Positions 53,188-62,284 of a DNA stretch of 64,000 bases are shown one piece after another. The DNA lies in assembly GCF_004005855.1 (NCBI RefSeq), contig NZ_SACL01000001.1:1054001-1118000 (forward strand), read 5' to 3'. Each line of letters begins with the position of its first letter. Position 1 is the stretch's first letter. The stretch is from Rhodovarius crocodyli (GTDB taxonomy: Bacteria > Pseudomonadota > Alphaproteobacteria > Acetobacterales > Acetobacteraceae). Position numbers and translations under genes: made by a program. The notes under the pieces are model-generated. The model had not been told where the DNA came from. It did not search any database and saw only the letters and a program-made list of their open reading frames with translations.

Positions 53188-54147
53188 TCAGTCGATGCTC
53201 AACCCCAGCCTCGCCACAACCTCCCGTTCATAGGCGGTGCGTTCGCGGGCGAATTCCCAATAGGCACGAGGGTCCAGATACTCGTCCGGCATGTCCCATT
53301 GCCGCATGATCCGCTGGCTCACCTCATCCTGCAGCGCCTTGCGGAAGGCACGGTGCAGGAAGTCCACCACCTCAGGTTCCATGCCCTTGGGCCCCGCGAT
53401 GCCATAGGGGCTGGTGACGGCCATGTTGTAGCCCAGGTCCTTCAGCGTCGGCACGTTCGGCAGGTCGGGCAGGCGCGTGGGCGTCCAGACGCTGAGCGCG
53501 CGGAACTGCCCCGCCAGCACCTGTTCCCGCCAGGTCTGGGCATCGCTGATGGCGCTGATCTGCCGGCCGAGCAGCGCCGTCACCCCTTCCTGGCTGCCGC
53601 GGAAGGGCACATGCGTCATGCTAGCGCGTTCCCGCGTCAGCAGATCCTCCATCGCGATGTGGTTGGTCGTGGCGATGCCGGAGGTCGAGTAGGTCAGCTC
53701 CCCCGGCTTCTGCCGCGCGGCCTCCATCAGATCCGCCCATGTGCGCCAGGGTGAATCGCTGCGCACCACCGTGCCGAACACGAAGCCCGTGATCTGCATG
53801 ATGTAGGTGAAGTCCGTCACCGGGTCCCAGGTGGGCTGCCGCGTCAGGAAGGGGTGGCGGATGATGGACAGGTGGTGGTGCGCCAGCGTGTAGCCGTCGG
53901 GCCGCGCCTGCTGCACCAGCTGGATGGCGGCCCGCGTGCCGCGCGCGCCGGGCACGTTCTCGATCACCACGGATTGCCCGTGGTCCTGCTGGAACACCTC
54001 GAACATGCGCCGGTGCAGCGCATCCAGGCTGCCGCCCGGCGGCCAAGGGATCAGGAAACGGATCGGCCGGTTGGGGAAACGCGCCTGGCCGAAAGCCGGG
54101 GTGGCCAGGGTGAGCGCGCCCAATGTGGAACGACGGGTGATACGCAT
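53188..54147 (-). CDS. TctC/Bug family tripartite tricarboxylate transporter substrate-binding protein 1
   Basis: A 319-residue periplasmic receptor. Tat-like signal MRITRRSTLGALTLATPAFG, then RPIRFLIPWPPGGSLDALHR and ENVPGARGTRAA, the ligand-loop regions of the Bug family, and HVPFRGSQEGVTALLGRQ. Such receptors bind carboxylates and related acids. No TctA/TctB membrane genes are adjacent, so it is an orphan, as is common in this family. AGGGAGA precedes the ATG. Confidence 0.9.
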   Translation of the reverse strand: MRITRRSTLGALTLATPAFGQARFPNRPIRFLIPWPPGGSLDALHRRMFEVFQQDHGQSVVIENVPGARGTRAAIQLVQQARPDGYTLAHHHLSIIRHPFLTRQPTWDPVTDFTYIMQITGFVFGTVVRSDSPWRTWADLMEAARQKPGELTYSTSGIATTNHIAMEDLLTRERASMTHVPFRGSQEGVTALLGRQISAISDAQTWREQVLAGQFRALSVWTPTRLPDLPNVPTLKDLGYNMAVTSPYGIAGPKGMEPEVVDFLHRAFRKALQDEVSQRIMRQWDMPDEYLDPRAYWEFARERTAYEREVVARLGLSID

Positions 54148-54194
54148 CGTGAATCTCCCTCCGGGCCCTCTGCCGGGGCCCTTGTGTTGGGTGA

Positions 54195-54448
54195 CGCGAG
54201 GGGCAGGGGCTTCGCCCCCGCACCCCCACCGAGGGGCGCTGCCCCTCGGCTCCCCGCCAGGAGATAATATCTCCTGGACCTGATATGAGTTTGGCGCATT
54301 TCCTGGAAGGTAGGACGCCAATTATATTATAATAAACAATACGTTGTCAGGATTTGGCGCCAACTCCCCGGGGTCCAGGGCCGTTACGGTCCTGGCGGGG
54401 AGCTTGAGGGGCGGAGCCCCTCAATGGGGCCTGGGGCAAAGCCCCGGC
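54195..54448. repeat. dispersed palindromic repeat, family A, copy 3
   Basis: About 250 bp between the two TctC genes. Core 54252-54400: CCCCGCCAGG, hairpin arms CCAGGAGATA/TATCTCCTGG, ACCTGATA, TTTGGCGC, an AT-rich middle (AATTATATTATAATAAACAA), TTTGGCGCCAACTCC, and the closing hairpin CCAGGGCCG-TTA-CGGTCCTGG with GCGGGG. Flanking GC hairpins: GGGGCTTCGCCCC, GAGGGGCGCTGCCCCTC, GAGGGGCGGAGCCCCTC, GGGGCAAAGCCCC. Same orientation as copy 2. Confidence 0.85.
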
Positions 54449-54449
54449 C

Positions 54450-55424
54450 TTACTCCATCCTGATCCCCAGCCGGTTGATGATCGCCCGTTCCTGGTCCAC
54501 CCGCGCCCGGATGAAGTCCGTGTATTGCTCGGTGCTGAGATAGACGAGCGGCATGTCGAACTGTTCGCGCACGCGGGTGTTCTCGGCGCCCATCAGCGCG
54601 TCCTTGAACACGTCGTGCAGCACCCGCACCACGCCGCTGTCCATGCGCGGCGGCCCGCTGATGCCGTAGTTGCTGGTGACGACCATGTCGTGCCCCAGCT
54701 CCTTCAGCGTGGGCACGGTGGGGAAGCGCGGCGCGCGCTCCGCGCTCCAGACGCTCAGCAGCCGCATCTGCCCCGCATCCACCTGCGGCGCCCAGGCCGA
54801 GCTGTCGGCCACCATGTCCACCTGCCCGCCGAGGGCCGCCGTCACGCCCTCATTGCTGCCGCGGAAGGGCACATGCAGCAGCTCGATGCCCTCGCGCTCC
54901 GCGATCTGTTCCATCGCCAGGTGGTTCGTGGTCGCGATGCCGGAGGTGGAATACGTCACCTTGCCCGGATTGGCCTTGGCATAGGCCACCATCGCGCGGA
55001 AATCCGCGAAGCGCGAATTGGCCGGCACCGCCATCCCGAACAACCAGCCGGTCAGTCCGATGATGTGCGTGAAATCGGTGGTGGCATCCCATTGCGGCCG
55101 GCTGACCAGCAGCGGGCGGCGCACCACCGACAGATGCATCTGCCCCAGCGTATAGCCGTCCGGCCGGGCCTCGCGCGCCAGATAGGTCGCGTGCAGCGTG
55201 CCGCCGGCGCCTGAGCGGTTCTCGACCAGCATGGGCTGGCCCAGCACGCGCGTCGACAGGTCGGACAGGCTGCGCAGCTGCGCATCGGCGCTGCCGCCCG
55301 GCGGCCAGGGCACGATCAGGCGGATCGGGCGGTCGGGGCGCCATGCGCCCTGGGCGAAGGCGGGGGCGCACAGGCCTCCCGCCAAAGGCAGCGCGATCGC
55401 TGCCCGGCGGCTCATGCTCGGCAT
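54450..55424 (-). CDS. TctC/Bug family tripartite tricarboxylate transporter substrate-binding protein 2
   Basis: A 324-residue paralogue of the upstream receptor, with a cleavable signal ([20 protein letters not shown]) and the same blocks: [58 protein letters not shown] before ATG 55424 fixes the start (MPSMSRR). Again no TctA/B genes adjoin. The pair may have arisen by duplication; repeat A copy 3 sits between them. Confidence 0.9.
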   Translation of the reverse strand: MPSMSRRAAIALPLAGGLCAPAFAQGAWRPDRPIRLIVPWPPGGSADAQLRSLSDLSTRVLGQPMLVENRSGAGGTLHATYLAREARPDGYTLGQMHLSVVRRPLLVSRPQWDATTDFTHIIGLTGWLFGMAVPANSRFADFRAMVAYAKANPGKVTYSTSGIATTNHLAMEQIAEREGIELLHVPFRGSNEGVTAALGGQVDMVADSSAWAPQVDAGQMRLLSVWSAERAPRFPTVPTLKELGHDMVVTSNYGISGPPRMDSGVVRVLHDVFKDALMGAENTRVREQFDMPLVYLSTEQYTDFIRARVDQERAIINRLGIRME

Positions 55425-55634
55425 CGTTATCCTCCTGCGGGCCTTGGCGCCCGCTGTTGCATGCATCAGGCCATGTCCGGGCATGCTTTGCCAAGCAAAA
55501 GTGCCTCATGCGGCCCATGCGCATCTGCCCGCTGCAATGCACGCGCGGTTTTGCGCCCCGCGCCCGCCGCCGCGCCTTGCGCGTTCGGTCCGGTTTCGCC
55601 ACTTTCCGCCCAACATCACGTAAGGGTTGCCTCC

Positions 55635-57026
55635 ATGTCCGAAAGCTTCGACCTCATCGTCATCGGCGCCGGTCCCGGCGGTTATGTCTGCGCCATCCGC
55701 GCGGCACAGCTCGGCATGAAGGTCGCCTGCGTCGAGAAGCGCGACACCCTGGGCGGCACCTGCCTGAACGTGGGCTGCATCCCCTCGAAGGCGCTGCTGC
55801 AATCCTCGGAGCATTACGAGGAAGCCCTGCACAAGTTCGCGGACCACGGCATCAAGGTCGAGAATGTCGGCTTCGACCTGTCCCGCATGATGGCCCGCAA
55901 GGGCGAGGTCGTGGGCGCCAACGTCAAGGGCGTCGAGTTCCTGTTCAAGAAGAACAAGGTCACCTGGCTGAAGGGCACCGGCAGCATCGTGAAGGCCGGC
56001 GTGGTCGCGGTGGACGGCACCGAATACCAGACCAAGAACATCGTCATCGCCTCCGGCAGCGAGAGCATCCCGCTGAAGGGCGTCGAGGTCGACGAGAAGC
56101 AGATCGTCACCTCCACCGGCGCGCTGGAGCTGGAGAAGGTGCCCGGCCACATGGTCGTCATCGGCGGCGGCGTGATCGGGCTGGAGCTTGGCTCCGTCTA
56201 CAAGCGGCTGGGCGCCGAGGTGACGGTGGTGGAGTTCCTGGACCGCCTGGTGCCCAGCATGGACAATGAGGTGGGCAAGCAGTTCGAGCGCATCCTCGGC
56301 AAGCAGGGCATGAAGTTCAAGCTCAAGACCAAGGTCACGGGCGCCACCAAGTCCGCCGATGGCGTGGAGCTGACGCTGGAGCCCGCCGCCGGCGGCGCCG
56401 CCGAGACGCTGAAGGCCGATGTGGTGCTGCTGGCCATCGGCCGCCGCCCCTATGTCGAGGCGCTGGGCCTCGACAAGGCCGGCGTGGCCCTGGATGAGCG
56501 CGGCCGCGTGAAGACCGACGCGCATTACGCGACCAACGTGCCGGGCATCTACGCCATCGGCGACGTGATCGTCGGCGCCATGCTGGCCCATAAGGCCGAG
56601 GATGAGGGCGTGGCGGTGGCCGAGATGCTGGCCGGCCAGAAGCCCCACATCAACTACAACGCCATCCCCTCGGTGGTTTACACGTGGCCGGAAGTGGCCG
56701 CGGTGGGTGAGACCGAGGAGCAGCTGAAGGCCCGCGGCATCGCCTACAAGGTCGGCAAGTTCCCGTTCACCGCCAACGGCCGCGCGCGCGCCATGGGCGA
56801 CACGGACGGCTTCGTGAAGATCCTGTCCGACAAGGCGACCGACGCGGTGCTGGGCTGCCATATCCTGGGCCCGGACGCCGGCACGCTGATCGCGGAGCTG
56901 GCGCTGGCCATGGAGTTCGGCGCCTCCGCCGAGGACGTGGCCCGCACCTGCCACGCGCACCCCTCGCTGAACGAGGCGGTGAAGGAAGCGGCCCTGGCCG
57001 TGGACGGCCGCGCGCTGCACATCTGA
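55635..57026 (+). CDS. lpdA: dihydrolipoyl dehydrogenase (E3)
   Basis: A 463-residue FAD enzyme that reoxidises dihydrolipoamide in 2-oxoacid dehydrogenase complexes. FAD motif [19 protein letters not shown]; redox disulfide [16 protein letters not shown] (the IPSK form marks E3 rather than glutathione reductase); [14 protein letters not shown] for [22 protein letters not shown]; and the C-terminal [10 protein letters not shown] with the catalytic His. It is a single gene here, without E1/E2 neighbours. A clear terminator follows. Confidence 0.95.
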   Translation: MSESFDLIVIGAGPGGYVCAIRAAQLGMKVACVEKRDTLGGTCLNVGCIPSKALLQSSEHYEEALHKFADHGIKVENVGFDLSRMMARKGEVVGANVKGVEFLFKKNKVTWLKGTGSIVKAGVVAVDGTEYQTKNIVIASGSESIPLKGVEVDEKQIVTSTGALELEKVPGHMVVIGGGVIGLELGSVYKRLGAEVTVVEFLDRLVPSMDNEVGKQFERILGKQGMKFKLKTKVTGATKSADGVELTLEPAAGGAAETLKADVVLLAIGRRPYVEALGLDKAGVALDERGRVKTDAHYATNVPGIYAIGDVIVGAMLAHKAEDEGVAVAEMLAGQKPHINYNAIPSVVYTWPEVAAVGETEEQLKARGIAYKVGKFPFTANGRARAMGDTDGFVKILSDKATDAVLGCHILGPDAGTLIAELALAMEFGASAEDVARTCHAHPSLNEAVKEAALAVDGRALHI

Positions 57027-57058
57027 TCCCGCGCGGGCGGCCTCGGCCCCCCAGCCTG

Positions 57059-57092
57059 AAAGGCGCCCGCCGGAGACGGCCGGGCGCCTTTT
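57059..57092. terminator. intrinsic terminator between lpdA and the convergent HlyD-family gene
   Basis: A GC-rich hairpin with arms AAGGCGCCCG and CGGGCGCCTT followed by TTTT on the plus strand and an A-run at its foot, so it can serve both convergent transcripts. It begins about 32 bp after the lpdA stop. Confidence 0.88.
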
Positions 57093-57104
57093 CTGTACCC
57101 GGCC

Positions 57105-58232
57105 TCAGCCGGGGTTCACGCCGTGCGCCGCCTCGGCCTGGGGGCGCGGCGCCGTGGGCTGCGCGCCCTCACGCGCGCCCAGCCGCATGCCGCCCTGGCT
57201 GCCCTGGTCGGTGTCGATGCTGACCACCACGGACATGCCCGGGCTGACCAGCCCGGCCATGGCCTGGCCCGGGTCGATCGCGATGCGCACCGGCATGCGC
57301 TGCGCCACCTTGGTGAAGTTGCCCGTTGCGTTGTCGGCGCGGATCACACTGAACTCAGACCCCGCCGCCGGCGAGAAGCGTTCCACATGCCCCGTCAGCG
57401 CCAGCCCGCCCAGCGCGTCCACCCGCAGCGTCGCGACCTGGCCCGGGCGCATGCCCGCGATCTGGGTTTCCTTGTAGTTGGCGATCACCCACACCTGGTC
57501 GGGCACCAGCGCCGTCACCTGCGTACCGGGCGAGACATATTGCCCCACCCGCGCGCCGATCTCACCCAGCCGGCCGTTGCGCGGCGCGACCACGCGGGTG
57601 TTGGCCAGGTCGATCTCGGCGAGATGCACGGCGGCCTCCGCACCCTCGACGGCCGCCTGCAGGTTTTGCCGCTGGCCCTGGGTCTCGGCCAGCGCCCGTT
57701 CGGCCACCAGATGCGAGGCGCGCGCCTGCTCCAGCGCGGCCTCCGCCTGGCGCAGCGCGACGCGGGCGTTGTCGCCGGTCGCGCGCGACTGCACCTGGCT
57801 CGCCAACAGGGGCAGGATGCGGTTGAGGTCCAGCTGCGCCTTCTCCACCCCCGCCTGGGCGTTGTGGATCTGCGCGGTGGCCACGACGATCGATGCCTCG
57901 CGTGAGGCCCGGGTCAGTTCCAGATTGGCCAGCGCCGCCTGGGCCGAGGCCAGGGTGGCGCGGGCCTGTTCCAGCCGCGCGCGATAGCTGCGGTCGTCGA
58001 TCCGCGCGATCAGGTCGCCCTCATGCACCTCCGCGTAATCCTGCAGCGGGATGTCGACGATGTAGCCCGACACCTGCGGGCTGATGGTGGTGACGGCACC
58101 GCGGACATAGGCATTGTCGGTCATCTGCACGGCGCTGGTGAAGGGCGGCAGCCCCCAGGCGTGCAGCACGAACAGCGCACCGGCGATGCCGATGACAAGG
58201 GCAGGGAAGACGGTGGTGAGAAGGCGTTTCAT
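57105..58232 (-). CDS. HlyD family efflux adaptor (EmrA-like)
   Basis: A 375-residue periplasmic adaptor with one N-terminal membrane span (VFPALVIGIAGALFVLHAWG), lipoyl half-motifs (AYVRGAVTTISPQVSGYIVD and NTRVVAPRNGRLGEIGARVG), a coiled-coil hairpin between them and a beta-barrel end. It couples the MFS pump to an outer-membrane channel. It lies 3 bp behind the emrB-like gene and is the last gene of marR-emrB-emrA. Confidence 0.9.
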   Translation of the reverse strand: MKRLLTTVFPALVIGIAGALFVLHAWGLPPFTSAVQMTDNAYVRGAVTTISPQVSGYIVDIPLQDYAEVHEGDLIARIDDRSYRARLEQARATLASAQAALANLELTRASREASIVVATAQIHNAQAGVEKAQLDLNRILPLLASQVQSRATGDNARVALRQAEAALEQARASHLVAERALAETQGQRQNLQAAVEGAEAAVHLAEIDLANTRVVAPRNGRLGEIGARVGQYVSPGTQVTALVPDQVWVIANYKETQIAGMRPGQVATLRVDALGGLALTGHVERFSPAAGSEFSVIRADNATGNFTKVAQRMPVRIAIDPGQAMAGLVSPGMSVVVSIDTDQGSQGGMRLGAREGAQPTAPRPQAEAAHGVNPG

Positions 58233-58235
58233 GGT

Positions 58236-59795
58236 TCACGCGGTTCGAGTGGCGCCCAGGCCGCGCAGGGCGACCAGGGCACGGTGGGTAAGAAGGCCCA
58301 GCAGCATCAGCGCCGCCGCGGCCGAAACGGTCAGGAACAGGTCGTCATAGGCCAGCACATAGGCTTCTCGCGTCGCGAGCTGCCCCAGCCGCACCAGCCC
58401 CTCCGCGCTCTGCAGCGTGGTGTCGCCCAGCACGGGCCGGTACGCCGCGCCGTATTGCTGCGCGCGCTGGACCACCAACGGGTCCTGCAGCGTCAGGTGG
58501 GCCACGACCTGGGCGGAGTGGAACTTCTCGCGGATGATCACGAAGCTGCCGAGCAGGGCGGACCCGATCTGCGCGCCCAGCACCTGGCTGCCCAGGAACA
58601 TGGCGATGTAGCCCATCAGCTTGGTCGGGTTGGTCCGCATCACCCAGGCCAGCGACCACGCCATGGCGGCCGGCAGGAACAGCGCGGTGCCGAAGGCGAT
58701 CATCGCCTGCGGCAGGTAGAAATCGGGCGGGCGGGTAACACTGGTCGACCCGCTTTCGATCCAGGCCGCCGTGCCGATCACGGCAAGCCCGGCCATGTGC
58801 AGCCAATGCGCCCGATCGGGCGAGCAGAACACGCAGCTGATCGCGGTGCCGGCCAAGGTGCCCGACAGGATGGCGATCTGCAGCCCGGCCATGTTGTCGT
58901 TCAGCAGGCCGAGGTTCTGGAAGAAGCCCACCGCACCCGTCACCGGCTCCGCCATCACCAGCCGGGCGGCCAGCATGGTGCCCGCGAACAGCAGCAGGGT
59001 GGGCTGCATCATGAAGCGCAGCTCCAGCATGGGCTGCTTGCGGTTGATCTCGATGGCGCAGACCAGCGCCAGCAGCAGCACCCCCATCGCCAGGCACCAG
59101 CCGAGCCAGGGCGCCTCCAGCCACCAGTAGAAACGGCCGAGCGTCAGGACCATGCTGACCAGCCCGATGCCGCCCGCCAGCAGCGGAAAGCTGATGGCAT
59201 CCGTCGCGCCGAACACGCGGCTGCGCGGCATTTCCGGCAGCTTCAGCATCAGCACCACGGCCAGCGACAGCAGCGCCAGGCCGCATTCCATGATGACCAG
59301 CCCATCCCAGCCCACACGGTCCAGGATGTAGGGAGAGATCAGCCGTGCGAGCGGCGGGGTGATCTGCGACCCCAGCAGCCCGATCGACAGCCCGACCGAA
59401 AGCCGGAAGCGCTCGGTCAGCACCAGCACGCAGTACAACAGCGCAAGGGTGCTGAGCGGCGCGGCGGCGAAGCCCGCGGCCGCGCGCAGCATGACCATCG
59501 TGTCGAAGTCACGCACCACCAGATGCAGCAGCGTCATCACGGCATAGACGGCGAGCCCGAGCTCGGTGAACACGCGCAGCCCGTATTGGGTGCGCGCCTT
59601 GTACAGCAGCAGCGTGGCGGGGATGCGGGTGGCGGAATAGGCGGCGACCAGCCAGGCGGCCTCGCTGCTCGTCACCGAGAAATGGCCCTGGATGGTCTGC
59701 TGGTTGGCGGTCACGAACTGGTCGCCGAGGCCCTGGGTGATACCCAGCGTCAACGCCGCCAGGATATGGGCCAGGACGCGCAGATTGGCGTTCAC
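58236..59795 (-). CDS. DHA2 family MFS multidrug efflux transporter (EmrB-like)
   Basis: A 519-residue inner-membrane pump with about 14 hydrophobic segments, as in DHA2 transporters. The motif C-like region and the loop after segment 2 (YSATRIPATLLLYKARTQYG, motif A position) are degenerate. With the HlyD partner it should export toxic compounds across both membranes. Its ATG overlaps the marR stop (ATGA), so the three genes are coupled. Confidence 0.9.
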   Translation of the reverse strand: MNANLRVLAHILAALTLGITQGLGDQFVTANQQTIQGHFSVTSSEAAWLVAAYSATRIPATLLLYKARTQYGLRVFTELGLAVYAVMTLLHLVVRDFDTMVMLRAAAGFAAAPLSTLALLYCVLVLTERFRLSVGLSIGLLGSQITPPLARLISPYILDRVGWDGLVIMECGLALLSLAVVLMLKLPEMPRSRVFGATDAISFPLLAGGIGLVSMVLTLGRFYWWLEAPWLGWCLAMGVLLLALVCAIEINRKQPMLELRFMMQPTLLLFAGTMLAARLVMAEPVTGAVGFFQNLGLLNDNMAGLQIAILSGTLAGTAISCVFCSPDRAHWLHMAGLAVIGTAAWIESGSTSVTRPPDFYLPQAMIAFGTALFLPAAMAWSLAWVMRTNPTKLMGYIAMFLGSQVLGAQIGSALLGSFVIIREKFHSAQVVAHLTLQDPLVVQRAQQYGAAYRPVLGDTTLQSAEGLVRLGQLATREAYVLAYDDLFLTVSAAAALMLLGLLTHRALVALRGLGATRTA

Positions 59796-60223
59796 GACCC
59801 GTCCTCCAGCTTCTCCGCGATGCGGCGCAGCAGGCGGGTGGCCCGCTCCAGCTCCTCGGGCGGGATGTCGCCCAGCACGCGCTCGGCCTCCGCGGCGAAG
59901 GTGGCCTCCAGCTCGGCCACCATCGGCAGCGCGGCGGGCAGCAGGTGCAGGCTGTTGGCGCGGCGGTTGCCCTCGATCGGTCGGCGCGCGATCAGTCCCT
60001 GTTCCTGCAGCGCGTCCAGCATGCGCACCAGGGTGGGGTGCTCCACCATCAGGTGTTCCGCCAGCTCCCGCTGGGTCACGCCGTCCGGGTGGCGCGCCAG
60101 GAAGCGCAGCACATTGGCGCGCGTCAGCGTCTGGCCCGCCGCGCGCAGCTCCGCGTCGAAGCGGGTGCGCCAGCGCAGGGACACGCGGCGAAGCTGTTCG
60201 GTGAACTGGGTGCGCGAGCTCAT
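59792..60223 (-). CDS. MarR family regulator of the emrAB-like operon
   Basis: A 143-residue winged-helix protein: LTRANVLRFLARH, QRELAEHLMVEHPTLVRMLD as recognition helix and IEGNRRANSLHLLP as wing. It is the first gene of the efflux operon and lies 14 bp from a strong inverted repeat, so it is likely an autorepressor released by a pump substrate. ATG at 60223 is used; a TTG three codons upstream is possible. Confidence 0.9.
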   Translation of the reverse strand: MSSRTQFTEQLRRVSLRWRTRFDAELRAAGQTLTRANVLRFLARHPDGVTQRELAEHLMVEHPTLVRMLDALQEQGLIARRPIEGNRRANSLHLLPAALPMVAELEATFAAEAERVLGDIPPEELERATRLLRRIAEKLEDGS

Positions 60224-60237
60224 GCAGCGCAATATAT

Positions 60238-60263
60238 GTAGCGTGCTACCGTTAGCAAGCTAC
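60238..60263. promoter_or_regulatory. probable MarR operator of the efflux operon
   Basis: Inverted repeat GTAGCGTGCTA-CCGT-TAGCAAGCTAC, matching at 10 of 11 positions, located 14 bp upstream of the MarR ATG. Size and position fit a MarR dimer site that would block transcription of marR-emrB-emrA. The site may overlap the promoter, since TTATTGCA/TATATG elements flank it. Confidence 0.8.
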
Positions 60264-60279
60264 TTATTGCATTGCAGCA

Positions 60280-61452
60280 TCACAGTTCCCGCACACGTCC
60301 CGCCACCAGCCCGGCATCGGTGCGCCAGCGCTTCTGGGCGCTGGGGTCGGTGGCGTCGCTGCCGCCCAGCACCATGGCGAAGCCGTGCCGCCGCCCGGAG
60401 TAGAGGTTGGCGTGCTGCACCATCCAGGTCGGCAGGGGCTCCAGCGCCACGATGTTCGCGCCGGGGCGGCAGAAGATGGTGTTGAACATGCCGGCACCGC
60501 CGGGCCCCACCACCACGCGGGCGGCCGCGAAGATGCGCACCTGCTCCTCGAAGTCGAAGTTCTCCGGCTCGATGATCGCGAAGCCCTGGGCCTCCAGCAG
60601 CGCCGCCAGCTCCGCCTCGTTCACGAAGGGGCGGTAATGCGGCTTCAGCCGTGTCTGCTGCATGCGCGAGACATAGATCTTCTCGGGCCTGGTGCCGCGC
60701 CGCGGGTCGCTGGCCTGCAGCCCCGCCACGAACTCGTCCAGGAAGTCCGAGGTCATGTCGTCCAGGAAGAACTCCGAACTCGGCAGGTCGGGCACCACCA
60801 GGCGGCGGAAGTGATGCAGCCGGCTGCGGTCATAGCTGATGATCTGGTCCGGCCCGATGCCGAAGGCGCGCAGGATGGCGCGTTGCCAGCCCTGCTGGTC
60901 CGAGACGAAGACCGGCAGCCCCTCCAGCCCCAGCAGCCGGCGCGTGGCCAGCTTCGGCACGCAGCGCAGCAGGAAGGCGCCGTAGTTGTTCTGCTCCATG
61001 GAGGAGATCAGCACGGCCTCGTCATGATCGACGCGCCGCTCCTCGCCCAGGGTGATGTGGAACTCACCCTCTCCGTAGCGCAGGTGGGTGTATTCGAACT
61101 CGCAACGGAAATCCTCCATGAAGATGCGGGAGGAATGGTTCCAGTGCAGCGTGTCGGTGATGAGGTGGGTATAGCCGCGCGGAATGATCGCGCGTTCGCC
61201 CACCAGCAGCGCATCGGGCACCGACAGGCAGAAATGCGTGATCGGATACACCTCTCGCCGGGCGTGCAGGTATTCCGCCTCGGGGAAGGGCTCGAAGGGC
61301 GCCTCGACGAAAAGCGGTTCGGGCCGGCGGATCGTGCCGTCGGGGTCGGTGGCCCATTCCGCGCGGAAGGGCGCGGTCCACATGACCTCGGCCCCGCTCT
61401 CAGGGGGCAATTCCAACGGAAGGCCATGGCCAAGCATGCGACGTTCTCGCAT
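60280..61452 (-). CDS. glycosyltransferase family 61 protein (DUF563)
   Basis: A 390-residue protein with the GT61 core: IIPRGYTHLITDTLHWNHSS in the N-terminal half, PEKIYVSRMQQTRLKP, ALLEAQGFAIIEPENFDFEEQ and VVVGPGGAGMFNTIFCRPGA near the C terminus. Bacterial relatives are retaining or inverting transferases for polysaccharides and glycans. No signal peptide. Start uncertain (61452, 61437 or a GTG at 61464). It stands alone between the efflux operon and the nicotinate region. Confidence 0.82.
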   Translation of the reverse strand: MRERRMLGHGLPLELPPESGAEVMWTAPFRAEWATDPDGTIRRPEPLFVEAPFEPFPEAEYLHARREVYPITHFCLSVPDALLVGERAIIPRGYTHLITDTLHWNHSSRIFMEDFRCEFEYTHLRYGEGEFHITLGEERRVDHDEAVLISSMEQNNYGAFLLRCVPKLATRRLLGLEGLPVFVSDQQGWQRAILRAFGIGPDQIISYDRSRLHHFRRLVVPDLPSSEFFLDDMTSDFLDEFVAGLQASDPRRGTRPEKIYVSRMQQTRLKPHYRPFVNEAELAALLEAQGFAIIEPENFDFEEQVRIFAAARVVVGPGGAGMFNTIFCRPGANIVALEPLPTWMVQHANLYSGRRHGFAMVLGGSDATDPSAQKRWRTDAGLVAGRVREL

Positions 61453-61493
61453 GCCCGGCTGCACCGCGCCAGAAGCGGTGTCGGGTGCCGCGC

Positions 61494-61988
61494 TCAGCCC
61501 GGCAGGCGCTTGCCGCGCCGGTGGCGGCCGATCATGCCGCGCAGAAGGGTCTTGAGCGCCGTGGCATCGATGTCCGGATGGCGGGCCAGCACCTCGGTCT
61601 CGTGCTTCTTGGCGCTGGCCAGAAGCTCGTTCACCACGGTCTCGCCGCGCGTGGTCATCTGGATGCGCACCACGCGGCGGTCCTTGGGGTCCGGCAGGCG
61701 CTTGACCAGGTTGTCGCGCACCATGCGGTCCAGCAGCTTGGTCATGGTCGGCTGCTGCAGCAGGCAGGCGTCGGCCAGGCCGCTCACCGTCTCACCCGGG
61801 CTGCCGGCCAGCGTGGCCAGCACGCGCCACACCGGCACCTGCACGCCGGCGCGGCGCAAGACCGTATGGAACTCCGTGGATACGACATGCGAGGCGCGGG
61901 CCAGCAGGTACAACAGGTAATCATCGATAAACCGCTGGGCGGGCACTGCCGCCGCTGCACTCTGGACCGAAATCGTGGCTGCCACCAT
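61494..61988 (-). CDS. MarR family regulator, probable NicR-type
   Basis: A 164-residue winged-helix regulator: VQVPVWRVLATLAG, VSGLADACLLQQPTMTKLLD and the wing LPDPKDRRVVRIQMT. It is divergent from a nicX-like gene, and in Pseudomonas the nicotinate genes are controlled by the MarR protein NicR, so a similar job is likely (inference). ATG at 61988 has GGGGAG about 9 nt upstream; a GTG nine codons earlier is an alternative. Confidence 0.85.
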   Translation of the reverse strand: MVAATISVQSAAAAVPAQRFIDDYLLYLLARASHVVSTEFHTVLRRAGVQVPVWRVLATLAGSPGETVSGLADACLLQQPTMTKLLDRMVRDNLVKRLPDPKDRRVVRIQMTTRGETVVNELLASAKKHETEVLARHPDIDATALKTLLRGMIGRHRRGKRLPG

Positions 61989-62284
61989 GTCGCGCGCTCC
62001 CCTGACGCGTATCACTCATATAGATGACGAAATGGCGTCCAGATATGAGTCGACTGACAAGGCGAGTGGCTTCTAAGCCCTGCCATGCCGCTCTCGCATC
62101 TTTGACCACCCTGCGAGCGGAACATGGCTGAACGCAACGTCCGTCGCAATAGTTACTGTTGGTCTTTTATGAAAATGCATGCTACTAATCTCTTGATATT
62201 GCCTTACAAACAGGACATGCGAGGGATTTTTATTCCCAGGAATGTTCAATTTATTAATCATGACAGGTTTCGGGAGCGACAGCA
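61989..62284. promoter_or_regulatory. divergent control region of the MarR gene and nicX
   Basis: 296 bp, noticeably AT-rich from about 62140 to 62275. An inverted repeat ACTCATAT (62014-62021) and ATATGAGT (62043-62050), 21 bp apart, lies next to the MarR start and could hold two operator halves. The nicX side has GGGAG about 9 nt before its TTG start. No gene is seen. Confidence 0.55.
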
